From Mucilaginibacter cryoferens (GTDB lineage Bacteria > Bacteroidota > Bacteroidia > Sphingobacteriales > Sphingobacteriaceae): 64,000 nt of DNA. Below are positions 56,764-64,000 of this stretch, one piece after another. The first letter of the stretch is position 1. The number at the start of each line of letters is the position of its first letter. The notes under the pieces are model-generated. The model did no database searches, was not told where the DNA came from, and was given only the letters and a program-made list of their open reading frames with translations. The DNA is taken from assembly GCF_014205845.1 (NCBI RefSeq), contig NZ_JACHCR010000026.1, positions 1-64,000 on the forward strand, read 5' to 3'. The position numbers were made by a program, and so were the translations under genes.

Positions 56764-56784
56764 TATTGATGTATTAACCGTTGA

Positions 56785-57885
56785 TTAAGAATTTAAAGAG
56801 CCATAGATAAGAACAGCATCAGACCCTATTAGCTTATCGCCGGGTTTAACCCCGCTTTTAATGTACGCGGTTTTGCCTGTAATGCTTGTTACTTCCACAG
56901 GGCATATTTGTACTTGCTTATTGCCTTTATAAATAACCACGTAGTATTGGCTGTGATCAAAAATGAGGTCGTTGCTTGAAATAGCTATCGATGTAGTATT
57001 GGTGGTATTATTGATGGCTACAGTGGTAAACATCTGTGGTTTTAGCAGGTAATCGGGGTTGTTAAGAACGATGCGCATTTTCATTACTTTACTGGTAGGG
57101 TCAAGTATGTTCATCAGCTTATCAACCTTGCCTGTAAAAACTTTATCCGGGTAAGCAATTGTTGTTACCTCTACAGCATCGCCCTGGTGTACTTTGGCAA
57201 TATTCTCTTCATAAACGCTGGCCTGTACCCAAACGTTTTTCAGGTCTGATATGGTAAACATTGCCGTGCTATTATCGGTACGGATAGCCATGCCGTTGGT
57301 GACATTTTTTTGAACTACAAAACCCTCAATAGGCGACTTGATGAGGTAATTCCCGTTTTTATTGTCGCCGTTGATGCTTAATATTTTTTCTGCGGCCGTT
57401 TTAGCGGCTACTGCCTGTTCGTAGTTTGCTTCGGCGCCGGTAATATCTATCTGCGATGCGAGGCCGCTTTTAAACAGGTCGCGCTGCTGCTCCAGTTGCC
57501 TGGCCGCTAAACGTACGTTGGCGTTGGCGCTTATTAATGCGGCGTTATAGTTGGCCACCTCAGCGCTTTTTACAACTCCCAGTACCTGTCCGGCTTTCAC
57601 ATAATCGCCTGGCATCGCGGTTATTTCCTGGATATTACCTGTTATCAGCGGGAATAGGTTAACCACTTTATCGGTATTAAAATCTACTACCCCGTTAAAC
57701 TTTACTGCATAGGTAAGGTTTGATGTTTTTACCGTATCTATAACCAGCGTTTTTAACATGGAATCCGGGAGCGTGTAAGGCTGTCTTACTTCTGAGGGCT
57801 GATCGGATTTGCATGACGGAAAATGTAATAGGGCGCAGCATCCGATAAATAGAATGATATTATTTTTTTTGAATTGCATATTCAT
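56785..57885 (-). CDS. czcB: Metal-efflux periplasmic adaptor (CzcB/CusB-like)
   Basis: 366 residues from ATG 57885. A longer frame from 57939 overlaps the upstream gene's 3' end and gives no signal peptide, so the inner start with lipobox FPSC (about residue 24) was chosen. Domains: barrel-sandwich halves (LFPLITGNIQEITAMPGDYV, about 75-94, and the LIKSPIEGFVVQKNVTNG stretch), a short alpha-hairpin (VRLAARQLEQQRDLF) and a beta-barrel (VWVQASVYEENIAKVHQGDA). A C-terminal membrane-proximal domain follows. No N- or C-terminal metal-binding His-rich stretch is seen. It bridges the pump and the outer-membrane channel. Confidence 0.9.
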   Translation of the reverse strand: MNMQFKKNNIILFIGCCALLHFPSCKSDQPSEVRQPYTLPDSMLKTLVIDTVKTSNLTYAVKFNGVVDFNTDKVVNLFPLITGNIQEITAMPGDYVKAGQVLGVVKSAEVANYNAALISANANVRLAARQLEQQRDLFKSGLASQIDITGAEANYEQAVAAKTAAEKILSINGDNKNGNYLIKSPIEGFVVQKNVTNGMAIRTDNSTAMFTISDLKNVWVQASVYEENIAKVHQGDAVEVTTIAYPDKVFTGKVDKLMNILDPTSKVMKMRIVLNNPDYLLKPQMFTTVAINNTTNTTSIAISSNDLIFDHSQYYVVIYKGNKQVQICPVEVTSITGKTAYIKSGVKPGDKLIGSDAVLIYGSLNS

Positions 57886-57907
57886 GGTTGGGTATTTACA
57901 GTACCTG

Positions 57908-59197
57908 TTATTTGTTGAAAAAACGTGTGCCGGTAACATAGTTGAGTTGCTCCAATGAGGTTAGCCTGTTCAGCAGTATCGTATTTAACTGTACCTGGTT
58001 AACTTTATAAGCATCATAAAAATCAATAAACTCTAATAAGCTGATATTGCGTTTTTCATAGTTTTTAAAAACCTCCTGTATCAGGTGCGTAAAATCGGGC
58101 TTAAATTGAAGGTCGAAGCCATTGTAAACAGTCTCGTACTTTAACGCCATATCATAACTGCTCATCAGCTCGCTCTCCAGCTGGTTTTGCAGCATTTGAA
58201 CTTGCGCTTTGCTCTGATCTATAGCTATCCTGGCTTGTTTTATAGCACCCTGGTTACGGTTAAAAAAGGGTAATGGAAACGAAACACCAATACCCGTAAA
58301 ATCTTTTACGTAGCTGGCCTGTTTATCATAGCTTAAACCAAGTGTTATATCGGGTATTGCAGTGGCCCGTTGTAAACTCAGATTTAAGGTATTATAGGCT
58401 AAACCGGCGGTTAATGCTTTAAGATCGTAACGGTTTAAATAGGCCGAATCGAGTAATTGCTGATAGGGTACTTTATTTAATACCTCCTTACCATCCAGTT
58501 CGTAGTTAAATTGAGGTAATAAATAGGTGTTGGCTTTTACATTCAGTAAAACCCTAAGCTGACTTTGCACAGTATCTATACCTACCTGTAAACCGGTAAG
58601 CTCGGCCTGTAACGAATAAAGCTGCGATTGAATACGTAATACCTCTTTTTCGGCGATATAATGCTTCTGATATTCTTCCTTAAATATTTTTAATGTTTTA
58701 CTTAAAGAATTGATCTCATCGCCATAAACCTGTTCAGATTGCTGCTGAAAGTAGATGGTAAGAAAATCATTGCGAAGCGACAATCGAAGTGTGCGCAGCA
58801 GGTCAAAAAATTGATATTGGGATTGCTGAATACCAATTTGCGCCAGCCTGATGTTTTTATTCCGTTTTCCGGCTGTTAAAAACAGCTGAGAAATTCCCAC
58901 GCTATACTCTCCTCCTTTTTTACTTACATCAAAAAAGTTTTTGGTCTCGGGGTTGTATAATACGTTGGTGAAATTAAAATCGGGGTTTTGGAATAAACGC
59001 GCCGTAATTACCTGTGCCTGAGCATTATCAATATTGTAATGCTGTATAACCAAGGCCAGGTTATTTTTAAGGAATATATTTTCTGCCTGGTTAATGGTGA
59101 GCTTCAAAGTATCTTTTGCAGGTTGCGCCGAAGCCCCGAATCCAACAAAAAAGAACAATACGTAACACGATGAAAGATGATACAATTTTCGAAACAT
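57908..59197 (-). CDS. czcC: Outer-membrane efflux channel (CzcC/TolC-like)
   Basis: 429 residues from ATG 59197, which puts the signal peptide (LSSCYVLFFFVGFGASAQ) directly at the N-terminus; an upstream in-frame ATG at 59233 would precede it by 12 residues. Two OEP repeats are visible: LTINQAENIFLKNNLALVIQ (N-terminal) and SYDKQASYVKDFTGIGVSFP, FNRNQGAIKQARIAIDQSKA (C-terminal). First gene of the efflux operon; the adaptor starts 22 bases after its stop. A TAACTTTG -7-like element and a response-regulator-type repeat lie upstream. Confidence 0.9.
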   Translation of the reverse strand: MFRKLYHLSSCYVLFFFVGFGASAQPAKDTLKLTINQAENIFLKNNLALVIQHYNIDNAQAQVITARLFQNPDFNFTNVLYNPETKNFFDVSKKGGEYSVGISQLFLTAGKRNKNIRLAQIGIQQSQYQFFDLLRTLRLSLRNDFLTIYFQQQSEQVYGDEINSLSKTLKIFKEEYQKHYIAEKEVLRIQSQLYSLQAELTGLQVGIDTVQSQLRVLLNVKANTYLLPQFNYELDGKEVLNKVPYQQLLDSAYLNRYDLKALTAGLAYNTLNLSLQRATAIPDITLGLSYDKQASYVKDFTGIGVSFPLPFFNRNQGAIKQARIAIDQSKAQVQMLQNQLESELMSSYDMALKYETVYNGFDLQFKPDFTHLIQEVFKNYEKRNISLLEFIDFYDAYKVNQVQLNTILLNRLTSLEQLNYVTGTRFFNK

Positions 59198-59249
59198 ATT
59201 TTTATTATTAGCAGGTAGATGCCCGTCAGACATCTTCCCCGGAATGCTT

Positions 59250-59257
59250 CAAAGTTA
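59250..59257 (-). promoter_or_regulatory. Candidate -7 element of the efflux operon
   Basis: TAACTTTG on the minus strand fits the Bacteroidota TAnnTTTG -7 consensus, 52 bases before the czcC start. A good -33 TTG is missing at the expected distance, which would fit dependence on an activator bound at 59301-59327. Confidence 0.5.
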
Positions 59258-59300
59258 TGTCGGCCTTATTGGAGACAGCTTAAACCGAAATTTGAAAAGG

Positions 59301-59327
59301 ATTAGAATGTGATTAAAATTTCTTAAT
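59301..59327 (-). promoter_or_regulatory. Candidate response-regulator operator of the efflux operon
   Basis: Minus strand: ATTAAGAAATTTTAAT, three bases, then ATTCTAAT. The 16-mer matches the one at 61477-61492 at 15 of 16 positions, and both sites carry an extra ATTCTAAT half-site. It lies upstream of the candidate -7 element, as expected for an OmpR-type activator. Confidence 0.68.
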
Positions 59328-59361
59328 GTGAGCCGCTGTTGAGTAGGCGGCTACACTAATA

Positions 59362-60714
59362 TCAATAAGGAAACAGCAGATGGAACTCGGTGCCTATACC
59401 CACCTGCGATTTTATGCTGATGGTTCCGTTATGCAAACGTATAATGTTATTGGTTAATGACAGGCCAATGCCGTAACCTGCGTACTTTAAAGCATTGGGC
59501 GCGCGGAAAAAAGGATCGAAGATTTTGGTTAGATCTGTTTGTTCAATACCGATACCTTTGTCCCTGATCAATATATTTATCCCCTTCGCATCGCAATAAA
59601 GATCGCAAACGACTTCGTTATGATCAGAAAACTTGAGCCCGTTTTTAATAATGTTTGAGATACCTACAAATAAAAGCTGGTGATTACCCCTGAAAATCAG
59701 TTGTTCCGGATCATCCGGAAAACTGTAGTTAATTGTAATCTGGCTCTCGTTTGATTTGCCAGACAACTCATCTTTTATTTCCCAGATCAACTCGTCCATC
59801 CGGATGTTTTGGAAATCATGAATAGAGATGTTGGTTTGCATCAGTTCCATGAGGCTATTGATGAGGTAAATGAGCCTTTCTGTTTCCTTTATAATATTTG
59901 CCAGGGATAATTTATATTCATCTACCCCGCGATCATGCATTAAAGTAGTTTCTGCCTCGCCTAATATGGTTGTTATTGGTGTACGCAACTCATGAGAAGC
60001 GTTGGCGATAAATGATTTTTGGCTTTCAAAAGATTGCTCGAGATGCTCCAGCAACTGGTTGATGGTTAGTGATAACACATCAATTTCGTCGGTTTTGGTA
60101 GGGGCTACCGGAAGCCTGCGGTCGAGTCTTGTAGAGCGTATCGTTTTTAAATTATTGGTGATCTTTACAATAGGGTTCAATGCTAAGCCGGAGAATACCC
60201 TCCCCAGGATAAATGTAATAACCAGGGAGGCTAAAAAGAAGAAGAACATGATGAGACTCAGGTTCTTTAAAATGTGATGACCGTTAGTATCGGTAGCCGA
60301 AACAATAATTACAAAATTACCCGAGTTATCATTATAGTAAATGCCGGTTATCTGATGATTGCCTGCCGACCAGGATATTCTTTTTTGAGCTATTACAGCG
60401 TTGATTACAGCCCTGTTCCATTTAAGATTTCCCTCTTCTATAAACTTGGGTTTAAATTGGTCGTCGTAGATTCTGATCTGTTCATCAGATAATGATTGGG
60501 GGAATTTTTTTAAAACAGCCTTAAATTTATCATCAGAAAGATTGTCCTCGGCCAAATAAAACTGCCCTACGGTGTTGGCCCGCTCTGCAAGTTTTTCAAA
60601 AAAAGTTCTTGTTCTGTTATGCGCTACAAACAAGTAAATGCCCGAGAGAACACAAAAAAGCAATATGGCAAATAGAAGTGTAAACTGTAGCGAGAGCCTG
60701 TTTTTAAATTTCAA
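59362..60714 (-). CDS. Metal-responsive-type sensor histidine kinase
   Basis: 450 residues. TM1 (about 9-29), a periplasmic sensor loop (about 30-150), TM2 (about 153-176, LIMFFFFLASLVITFILG) and HAMP. The HisKA domain has SFIANASHELRTPITT (His about 240). The ATPase domain has ISNIIKNGLKFSDH, DKGIGIEQTDL and GYGIGLSLTNNII. It is encoded 12 bases after the response regulator and just upstream of a divalent-metal efflux operon. A CzcS/CusS-like role in sensing periplasmic metal is therefore likely, by context. Confidence 0.9.
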   Translation of the reverse strand: MKFKNRLSLQFTLLFAILLFCVLSGIYLFVAHNRTRTFFEKLAERANTVGQFYLAEDNLSDDKFKAVLKKFPQSLSDEQIRIYDDQFKPKFIEEGNLKWNRAVINAVIAQKRISWSAGNHQITGIYYNDNSGNFVIIVSATDTNGHHILKNLSLIMFFFFLASLVITFILGRVFSGLALNPIVKITNNLKTIRSTRLDRRLPVAPTKTDEIDVLSLTINQLLEHLEQSFESQKSFIANASHELRTPITTILGEAETTLMHDRGVDEYKLSLANIIKETERLIYLINSLMELMQTNISIHDFQNIRMDELIWEIKDELSGKSNESQITINYSFPDDPEQLIFRGNHQLLFVGISNIIKNGLKFSDHNEVVCDLYCDAKGINILIRDKGIGIEQTDLTKIFDPFFRAPNALKYAGYGIGLSLTNNIIRLHNGTISIKSQVGIGTEFHLLFPY

Positions 60715-60726
60715 TGGTTTTATCTT

Positions 60727-61398
60727 TTAGTCTCTGATGATGTAACCCATCCCAATAACTGTTTGAATAAGCTGTTTTGGATAGCCCTTATCAATTTTAG
60801 CGCGCAGGTAATTGATATAAACGTCGATAAGGTTGGTACCACGGTTAAAGCTGATACCCCAAACAGATTCTGCAATGTAAATCCTCGATAAAACCCGGTT
60901 TTTATTATACATCAGTACCTCAAGCATGGTAAACTCTTTAACGGTAAGCGTAATGATGTTTCCTGCCCGTGTAACGGTTTTTCTAAAACAATCCATCTGC
61001 AGGTCATCTACCTGGTAAACCGTGCCAGGCAAAACAATATTCCTGCGCCTGTCTAATGCTTTTATCCGTGCCAATAATTCTTCAAAATGAAAAGGCTTCA
61101 CCAAATAATCGTCGGCACCGTTTTCCAGCCCTTGTACCTTGTCATTAACGGTGCCAAGCGCACTCAGCATCAGTATAGGCAACTCCTTTTTATACTGCCT
61201 TACTTCTTTGCATACCTCAAACCCATTTTTGTTTGGAAGTACAACATCCAGTATCATTAACTCAAACTCAAGCTCGAGTGCAAGTTTACGTCCCATATTA
61301 CCGTCATAAGCCAGTGTAACCTGGTGAAATTGCTCTTCCAGGCCCTTTTTTATGAACGCCGCTACCTTTGGTTCATCTTCAATAAGAAGTATGTTCAT
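60727..61398 (-). CDS. OmpR-family response regulator
   Basis: 223 residues. Receiver domain (1-118) with phosphoacceptor Asp51 in ILDVVLPNKNG, acidic pocket IEDEP and LVKPFHFEELLARI. Winged-helix DNA-binding domain (about 128-223) with LTVKEFTMLEVLMYNKNRVL, DVYINYLRAKIDKG and the final TVIGMGYIIRD. It forms an operon with the kinase. Its promoter (61422-61449) and a candidate autoregulatory site (61465-61492) lie directly upstream. The same 16-bp motif precedes the efflux operon, which points to it as the regulator of that operon. Confidence 0.92.
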   Translation of the reverse strand: MNILLIEDEPKVAAFIKKGLEEQFHQVTLAYDGNMGRKLALELEFELMILDVVLPNKNGFEVCKEVRQYKKELPILMLSALGTVNDKVQGLENGADDYLVKPFHFEELLARIKALDRRRNIVLPGTVYQVDDLQMDCFRKTVTRAGNIITLTVKEFTMLEVLMYNKNRVLSRIYIAESVWGISFNRGTNLIDVYINYLRAKIDKGYPKQLIQTVIGMGYIIRD

Positions 61399-61421
61399 AC
61401 TCAGTTTTATATTAAAACATT

Positions 61422-61449
61422 CAAAGGTAAGTCAATAATATATTGGCAA
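61422..61449 (-). promoter_or_regulatory. Promoter of the response regulator/kinase operon
   Basis: Minus strand TTG (61447-61449), 17 intervening bases with ATATATTATTGACT, then TACCTTTG (61422-61429). This fits the Bacteroidota -33 TTG / -7 TAnnTTTG pattern, 24 bases before the start codon. Confidence 0.6.
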
Positions 61450-61464
61450 CTACAGTATTAGAGG

Positions 61465-61492
61465 ATTCTAATGCAGATTAAGAAATTCTAAT
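61465..61492 (+). promoter_or_regulatory. Candidate response-regulator operator between regulator and Nramp genes
   Basis: ATTCTAAT (61465-61472), four bases, then ATTAAGAAATTCTAAT (61477-61492). The 16-mer recurs before czcC with one change. It sits just upstream of the regulator's -33 element and about 92 bases before the divergent Nramp gene, so it could serve both. Confidence 0.68.
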
Positions 61493-61583
61493 ATTAAAGA
61501 GAAGCTTTGTATCTGCTGCGAATCAATATTTTGATCTTTATATTGTACCTTGTTGCACTTATTAATTTCAACTTTCCCCATAT

Positions 61584-62879
61584 ATGTCCGTTAGCCCTCC
61601 AAATAAATTTAATAAACGGAAAATCTTGAAATGGCTTAGCCTCCTCGGCCCGGGCTTAACTACCGGCGCTGCGGATGATGATCCATCGGGCATAGCCACC
61701 TATTCGCAAACGGGTGCTCAGTTTGGCTACGGCCAGTTATGGACGGCCCTTTATATGCTGCCTTTTATGACCGCCGTTCAGGAGGCATGTGCGCGTATCG
61801 GGTTGGTGACGGGGAAGGGGATAGCCGCCGTGGTTAAAGAACATTATAGTCGCAAGGTGTTATATGCTGTTGTTGGGCTGGTGGTGGTGGCCAATACCAT
61901 TAACATTGGTGCCGATATTGGTGCCATGGCGGCCGCCGCCCAATTGCTGATACCCATTCATTTTATCTTATTAACCCTGCTATTTACCACAGGTATTTTA
62001 CTGTTGGAGATATTTACCAGTTACCGGTTATATTCCAGGATATTGAAATGGCTGGCCCTGGCGTTGCTGGCTTATCCAATAACAGCATTTATTATCGATC
62101 AGCCCTGGCCAACAGTGCTTAGGGCAAGCCTGGTGCCGCATTTTGAATTTAGCTTTGCATTTCTGTTTATCATTACTGGCGTATTCGGCACTACCATTAC
62201 ACCTTATATGTTTTTTTGGGAGGCCTCGCAGGAAGTGGAGGAAGAACAAGCCCAGGGGCTGATTCGCGATGGCAAACCCAGAATTGGCTGGCCGCATATT
62301 CATGCAATGCGTAAAGACAATACCTTCGGTATGCTTATTTCAGAGTTTACCACCTGGAGCATTTTACTGGTGGGCGCTACGGTTTTACACAACAGCGGCG
62401 TTACCGATATTAAAAATGCGGCCGATGCAGCCAAAGCATTAGAACCATTGGTGCATTCTTTTCCGCATGCGGGTTTCCTGGCCAAGCTTATCTTTTCTAT
62501 CGGTATTATAGGGCTGGGCCTGCTGGCCGTACCGGTTTTATCGGGGTCGGCAGCTTATGCCGTGGCTGAAGCATTTGATTGGCATGCCAGCCTGAATCTG
62601 AAATTTCGTAAAGCGTATGGGTTTTATGGGGTAATCACTGTTGCTACGCTGGTTGGGCTGGGTATAAATTTTGTAGGGATAGATCCGGTAAAAGCGCTGG
62701 TGTATACTGCAGTAATTAATGGCGTGGCAGCTGTTCCGTTATTATTTCTGATTGTAAACATCGCTGCAAGCGAACAAATAATGGGGGTTTACAAAAGCGG
62801 CTGGTTATCTAAAACCTTATTATGGGCAACGTTTGTAATTATGGGGGCCGCTGCAGTAGCTTTATTCTTTACATTATAG
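61584..62879 (+). CDS. Nramp-family divalent cation transporter, atypical metal-site motif
   Basis: 431 residues with about 11 membrane helices. TM1 reads GAADDDPSGIATYSQTGAQF, the place of the Nramp DPGN motif; here the Asn is replaced (DPSG). In TM6, the usual A-x-x-M-P-H becomes GATVLHNSG, with no methionine at the metal-ligand site. Canonical Nramp proteins import Mn/Fe. Those lacking the Met or altered at the Asn form divergent clades, some reported to carry Mg. Substrate is therefore open. Divergent from the metal-response regulator, sharing its operator region, which suggests linked control. Confidence 0.85.
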   Translation: MSVSPPNKFNKRKILKWLSLLGPGLTTGAADDDPSGIATYSQTGAQFGYGQLWTALYMLPFMTAVQEACARIGLVTGKGIAAVVKEHYSRKVLYAVVGLVVVANTINIGADIGAMAAAAQLLIPIHFILLTLLFTTGILLLEIFTSYRLYSRILKWLALALLAYPITAFIIDQPWPTVLRASLVPHFEFSFAFLFIITGVFGTTITPYMFFWEASQEVEEEQAQGLIRDGKPRIGWPHIHAMRKDNTFGMLISEFTTWSILLVGATVLHNSGVTDIKNAADAAKALEPLVHSFPHAGFLAKLIFSIGIIGLGLLAVPVLSGSAAYAVAEAFDWHASLNLKFRKAYGFYGVITVATLVGLGINFVGIDPVKALVYTAVINGVAAVPLLFLIVNIAASEQIMGVYKSGWLSKTLLWATFVIMGAAAVALFFTL

Positions 62880-62977
62880 CCGTTGAGGCAACGATGTAAG
62901 CCAGCTAAGCAATAATCTTCATGAGGTTACAGATATTGCTATTATTTGAATTAGGAAACTAAGTGAAATAGCTATGC

Positions 62978-63238
62978 CTAAATGTAAAAATACTTGTTGT
63001 ATCCGGCTAATCTTTTTTCTACCAGGCCAGCTTCAACTAATTTCTTTAACCGGGTATTAAATGAGCTGATGCTCATATCAACTCCTTCAGTTTTCAATCC
63101 CAGCCATATTGTTCCCGCATCACTTTCTGCGGTAAGGTTTTTAATGTACCCTGCAATCTGATCTTGTATCTGATTATAGCTTTCCTGTTGTTTTGTTATT
63201 CGCGATTTGGAGGCTCGGTATTGAGATTGATTGGACAT
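62978..63238 (-). CDS. Small winged-helix-like protein
   Basis: 86 residues. The N-terminal 20 are polar; the rest looks like a compact winged helix (IAGYIKNLTAESDAGTIWLG; ISSFNTRLKKLVEAGLVEKR; LAGYNKYFYI as the wing). This pattern, with the LVEAGLVEKR recognition-to-wing transition, resembles small transcription factors, but no family is certain. It is convergent with the Nramp gene and alone on its strand. Confidence 0.65.
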   Translation of the reverse strand: MSNQSQYRASKSRITKQQESYNQIQDQIAGYIKNLTAESDAGTIWLGLKTEGVDMSISSFNTRLKKLVEAGLVEKRLAGYNKYFYI

Positions 63239-63720
63239 AGATTTTAGTTGCTCAACTACCGGATATAAATTAAAAAAAACTGTTGCAAGTTAACGCCCAA
63301 ATTTGAAGCAAATCTGAAGTTGATGCTTTGATATTGGAATTGGATAGAACTTGCCAAAGTGATTTTTTGAAACAGAAACCATTAAATACTAACTATTTCT
63401 AGCAGTTCTGTTGTTACAAACAGAGTCCGGTAAGTAAGAGGTTGTTAAAATCTGTTAAATGCATTCAATTTCATGCCAACTACAGAATCTCCTGATAATA
63501 TTGTTCCTGAAACAATACTCTTATTAATGATGAGCATTGTATTCATCGATAATAATGCCCTTTTGGTCTATACTTATGTGAGTAGCAGCCGTTGTTAAGC
63601 TACATTGATACAGGTTATACAAACGCTAATTTTTAATTATGGATAGAAATCAATTTTTATCGATCGTCGGGTTTGTAAATCAGTAAGATAGCTAGCAAAT
63701 ATTTCTCTTAAATAATAAAA
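63239..63720. other. Intergenic stretch without a supported gene
   Basis: About 480 bp of AT-rich DNA between the winged-helix and thioredoxin-like genes, which diverge from it. It probably holds both promoters, but no clear TAnnTTTG element, hairpin or repeat was found by eye. Confidence 0.4.
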
Positions 63721-64000
63721 ATGAAATTACTAACACTTATACTTTTCTTTTTTTTCGCCAGCCCGGTTACCTGGCTTGGCGATTTTCACAAAGCACAAAC
63801 AGAGGCTTCAGCATCACATAAATTAATCATCATCAATTTTTCCGGCTCGGACTGGTGCGGCCCCTGTATCCGGTTAAGGAAGGAAATTCTGGAATCAGAA
63901 AAGTTTAACGACTTTGCTGCTGATCGCCTCGTTTTAGTGCGTGCTGATTTCCCCCGGCAAAAGAAAAACCAGTTGAGCAACGAGCAGGTTAAAATGAATG
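63721..64000 (+). CDS. Exported thioredoxin-fold protein (3' end outside window)
   Basis: 93 codons are visible. A signal peptide (LLTLILFFFFASPVTWL) is followed by a thioredoxin-like start: HKLIIINFSGSDWCGPCIRL with the redox motif WCGPC (about residues 47-51), then KEILESEKFNDFAADRLVLV. The ESEKF...LVRADFP segment is typical of the periplasmic thioredoxin_7/DUF255-like group. It probably acts in periplasmic disulfide handling. The gene runs off the window. Confidence 0.85.
   Translation, partial: MKLLTLILFFFFASPVTWLGDFHKAQTEASASHKLIIINFSGSDWCGPCIRLRKEILESEKFNDFAADRLVLVRADFPRQKKNQLSNEQVKMN

Noticed and set aside
56785-57939. Longer adaptor protein starting at 57939
   Set aside because: It would overlap the channel gene's end and place 18 polar residues before the lipoprotein signal; ATG 57885 fits better.

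Overview
The window looks like the chromosome of a plant- or soil-associated Bacteroidota, most likely Sphingobacteriaceae (Mucilaginibacter/Pedobacter type). The evidence is three SusC/SusD pairs, an ECF sigma/FecR pair, a hybrid two-component regulator, promoters of the TAnnTTTG type, and dense short intergenic repeats. The genus is an inference; no database was searched.

Layout. 1-84 is the 3' part of a 5S rRNA and its terminator, so an rRNA operon ends here. 557-3076 is a siderophore-type TonB receptor with a candidate Fur box at 3217-3239. 3386-8800 is a repeat island. Inside it, a 2,065-bp element with terminal inverted repeats (about 4055-6119) has split one copy of a 309-bp repeat. 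The unsplit sister copy lies at 8166-8474 in opposite orientation and serves as an internal empty site. The element carries only small uncharacterised genes and no transposase. A GntR-type regulator (6664-7695) lies between the two repeat copies.

Three polysaccharide-utilisation-like loci follow, each with a different regulator class. PUL 1 (6664-16771): GntR regulator, SusD, SusC and a GH78 alpha-L-rhamnosidase. PUL 2 (16902-30443): ECF sigma, FecR anti-sigma, a SusC with an STN signalling domain, SusD, two discoidin-type surface lipoproteins and a GH106 alpha-L-rhamnosidase. Together these two suggest use of rhamnose-rich plant glycans such as rhamnogalacturonan. PUL 3 (30722-45386): hybrid two-component regulator, SusC, SusD, a giant FG-GAP/ASPIC-UnbV lipoprotein and a vanadium haloperoxidase-like lipoprotein. 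It has no recognisable glycoside hydrolase, so its substrate is open.

From 45503 come small stand-alone genes (VOC, DUF1801, DUF5655 types). Next is a minus-strand cluster of a TsdA-like dihaem cytochrome c, an exported DsrE protein and a ModA-like binding protein, possibly for sulfur compounds. Two tandem paralogous outer-membrane proteins follow. 53611-61398 is a divalent-metal efflux module: CzcA-type RND pump, adaptor, outer-membrane channel, sensor kinase and response regulator. A near-identical 16-bp motif lies before both the regulator operon and the efflux operon and is a good candidate operator. A divergent Nramp-family transporter with an altered metal-site motif starts on the other side of that operator. 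The window ends with a small winged-helix protein and the start of a thioredoxin-like gene.
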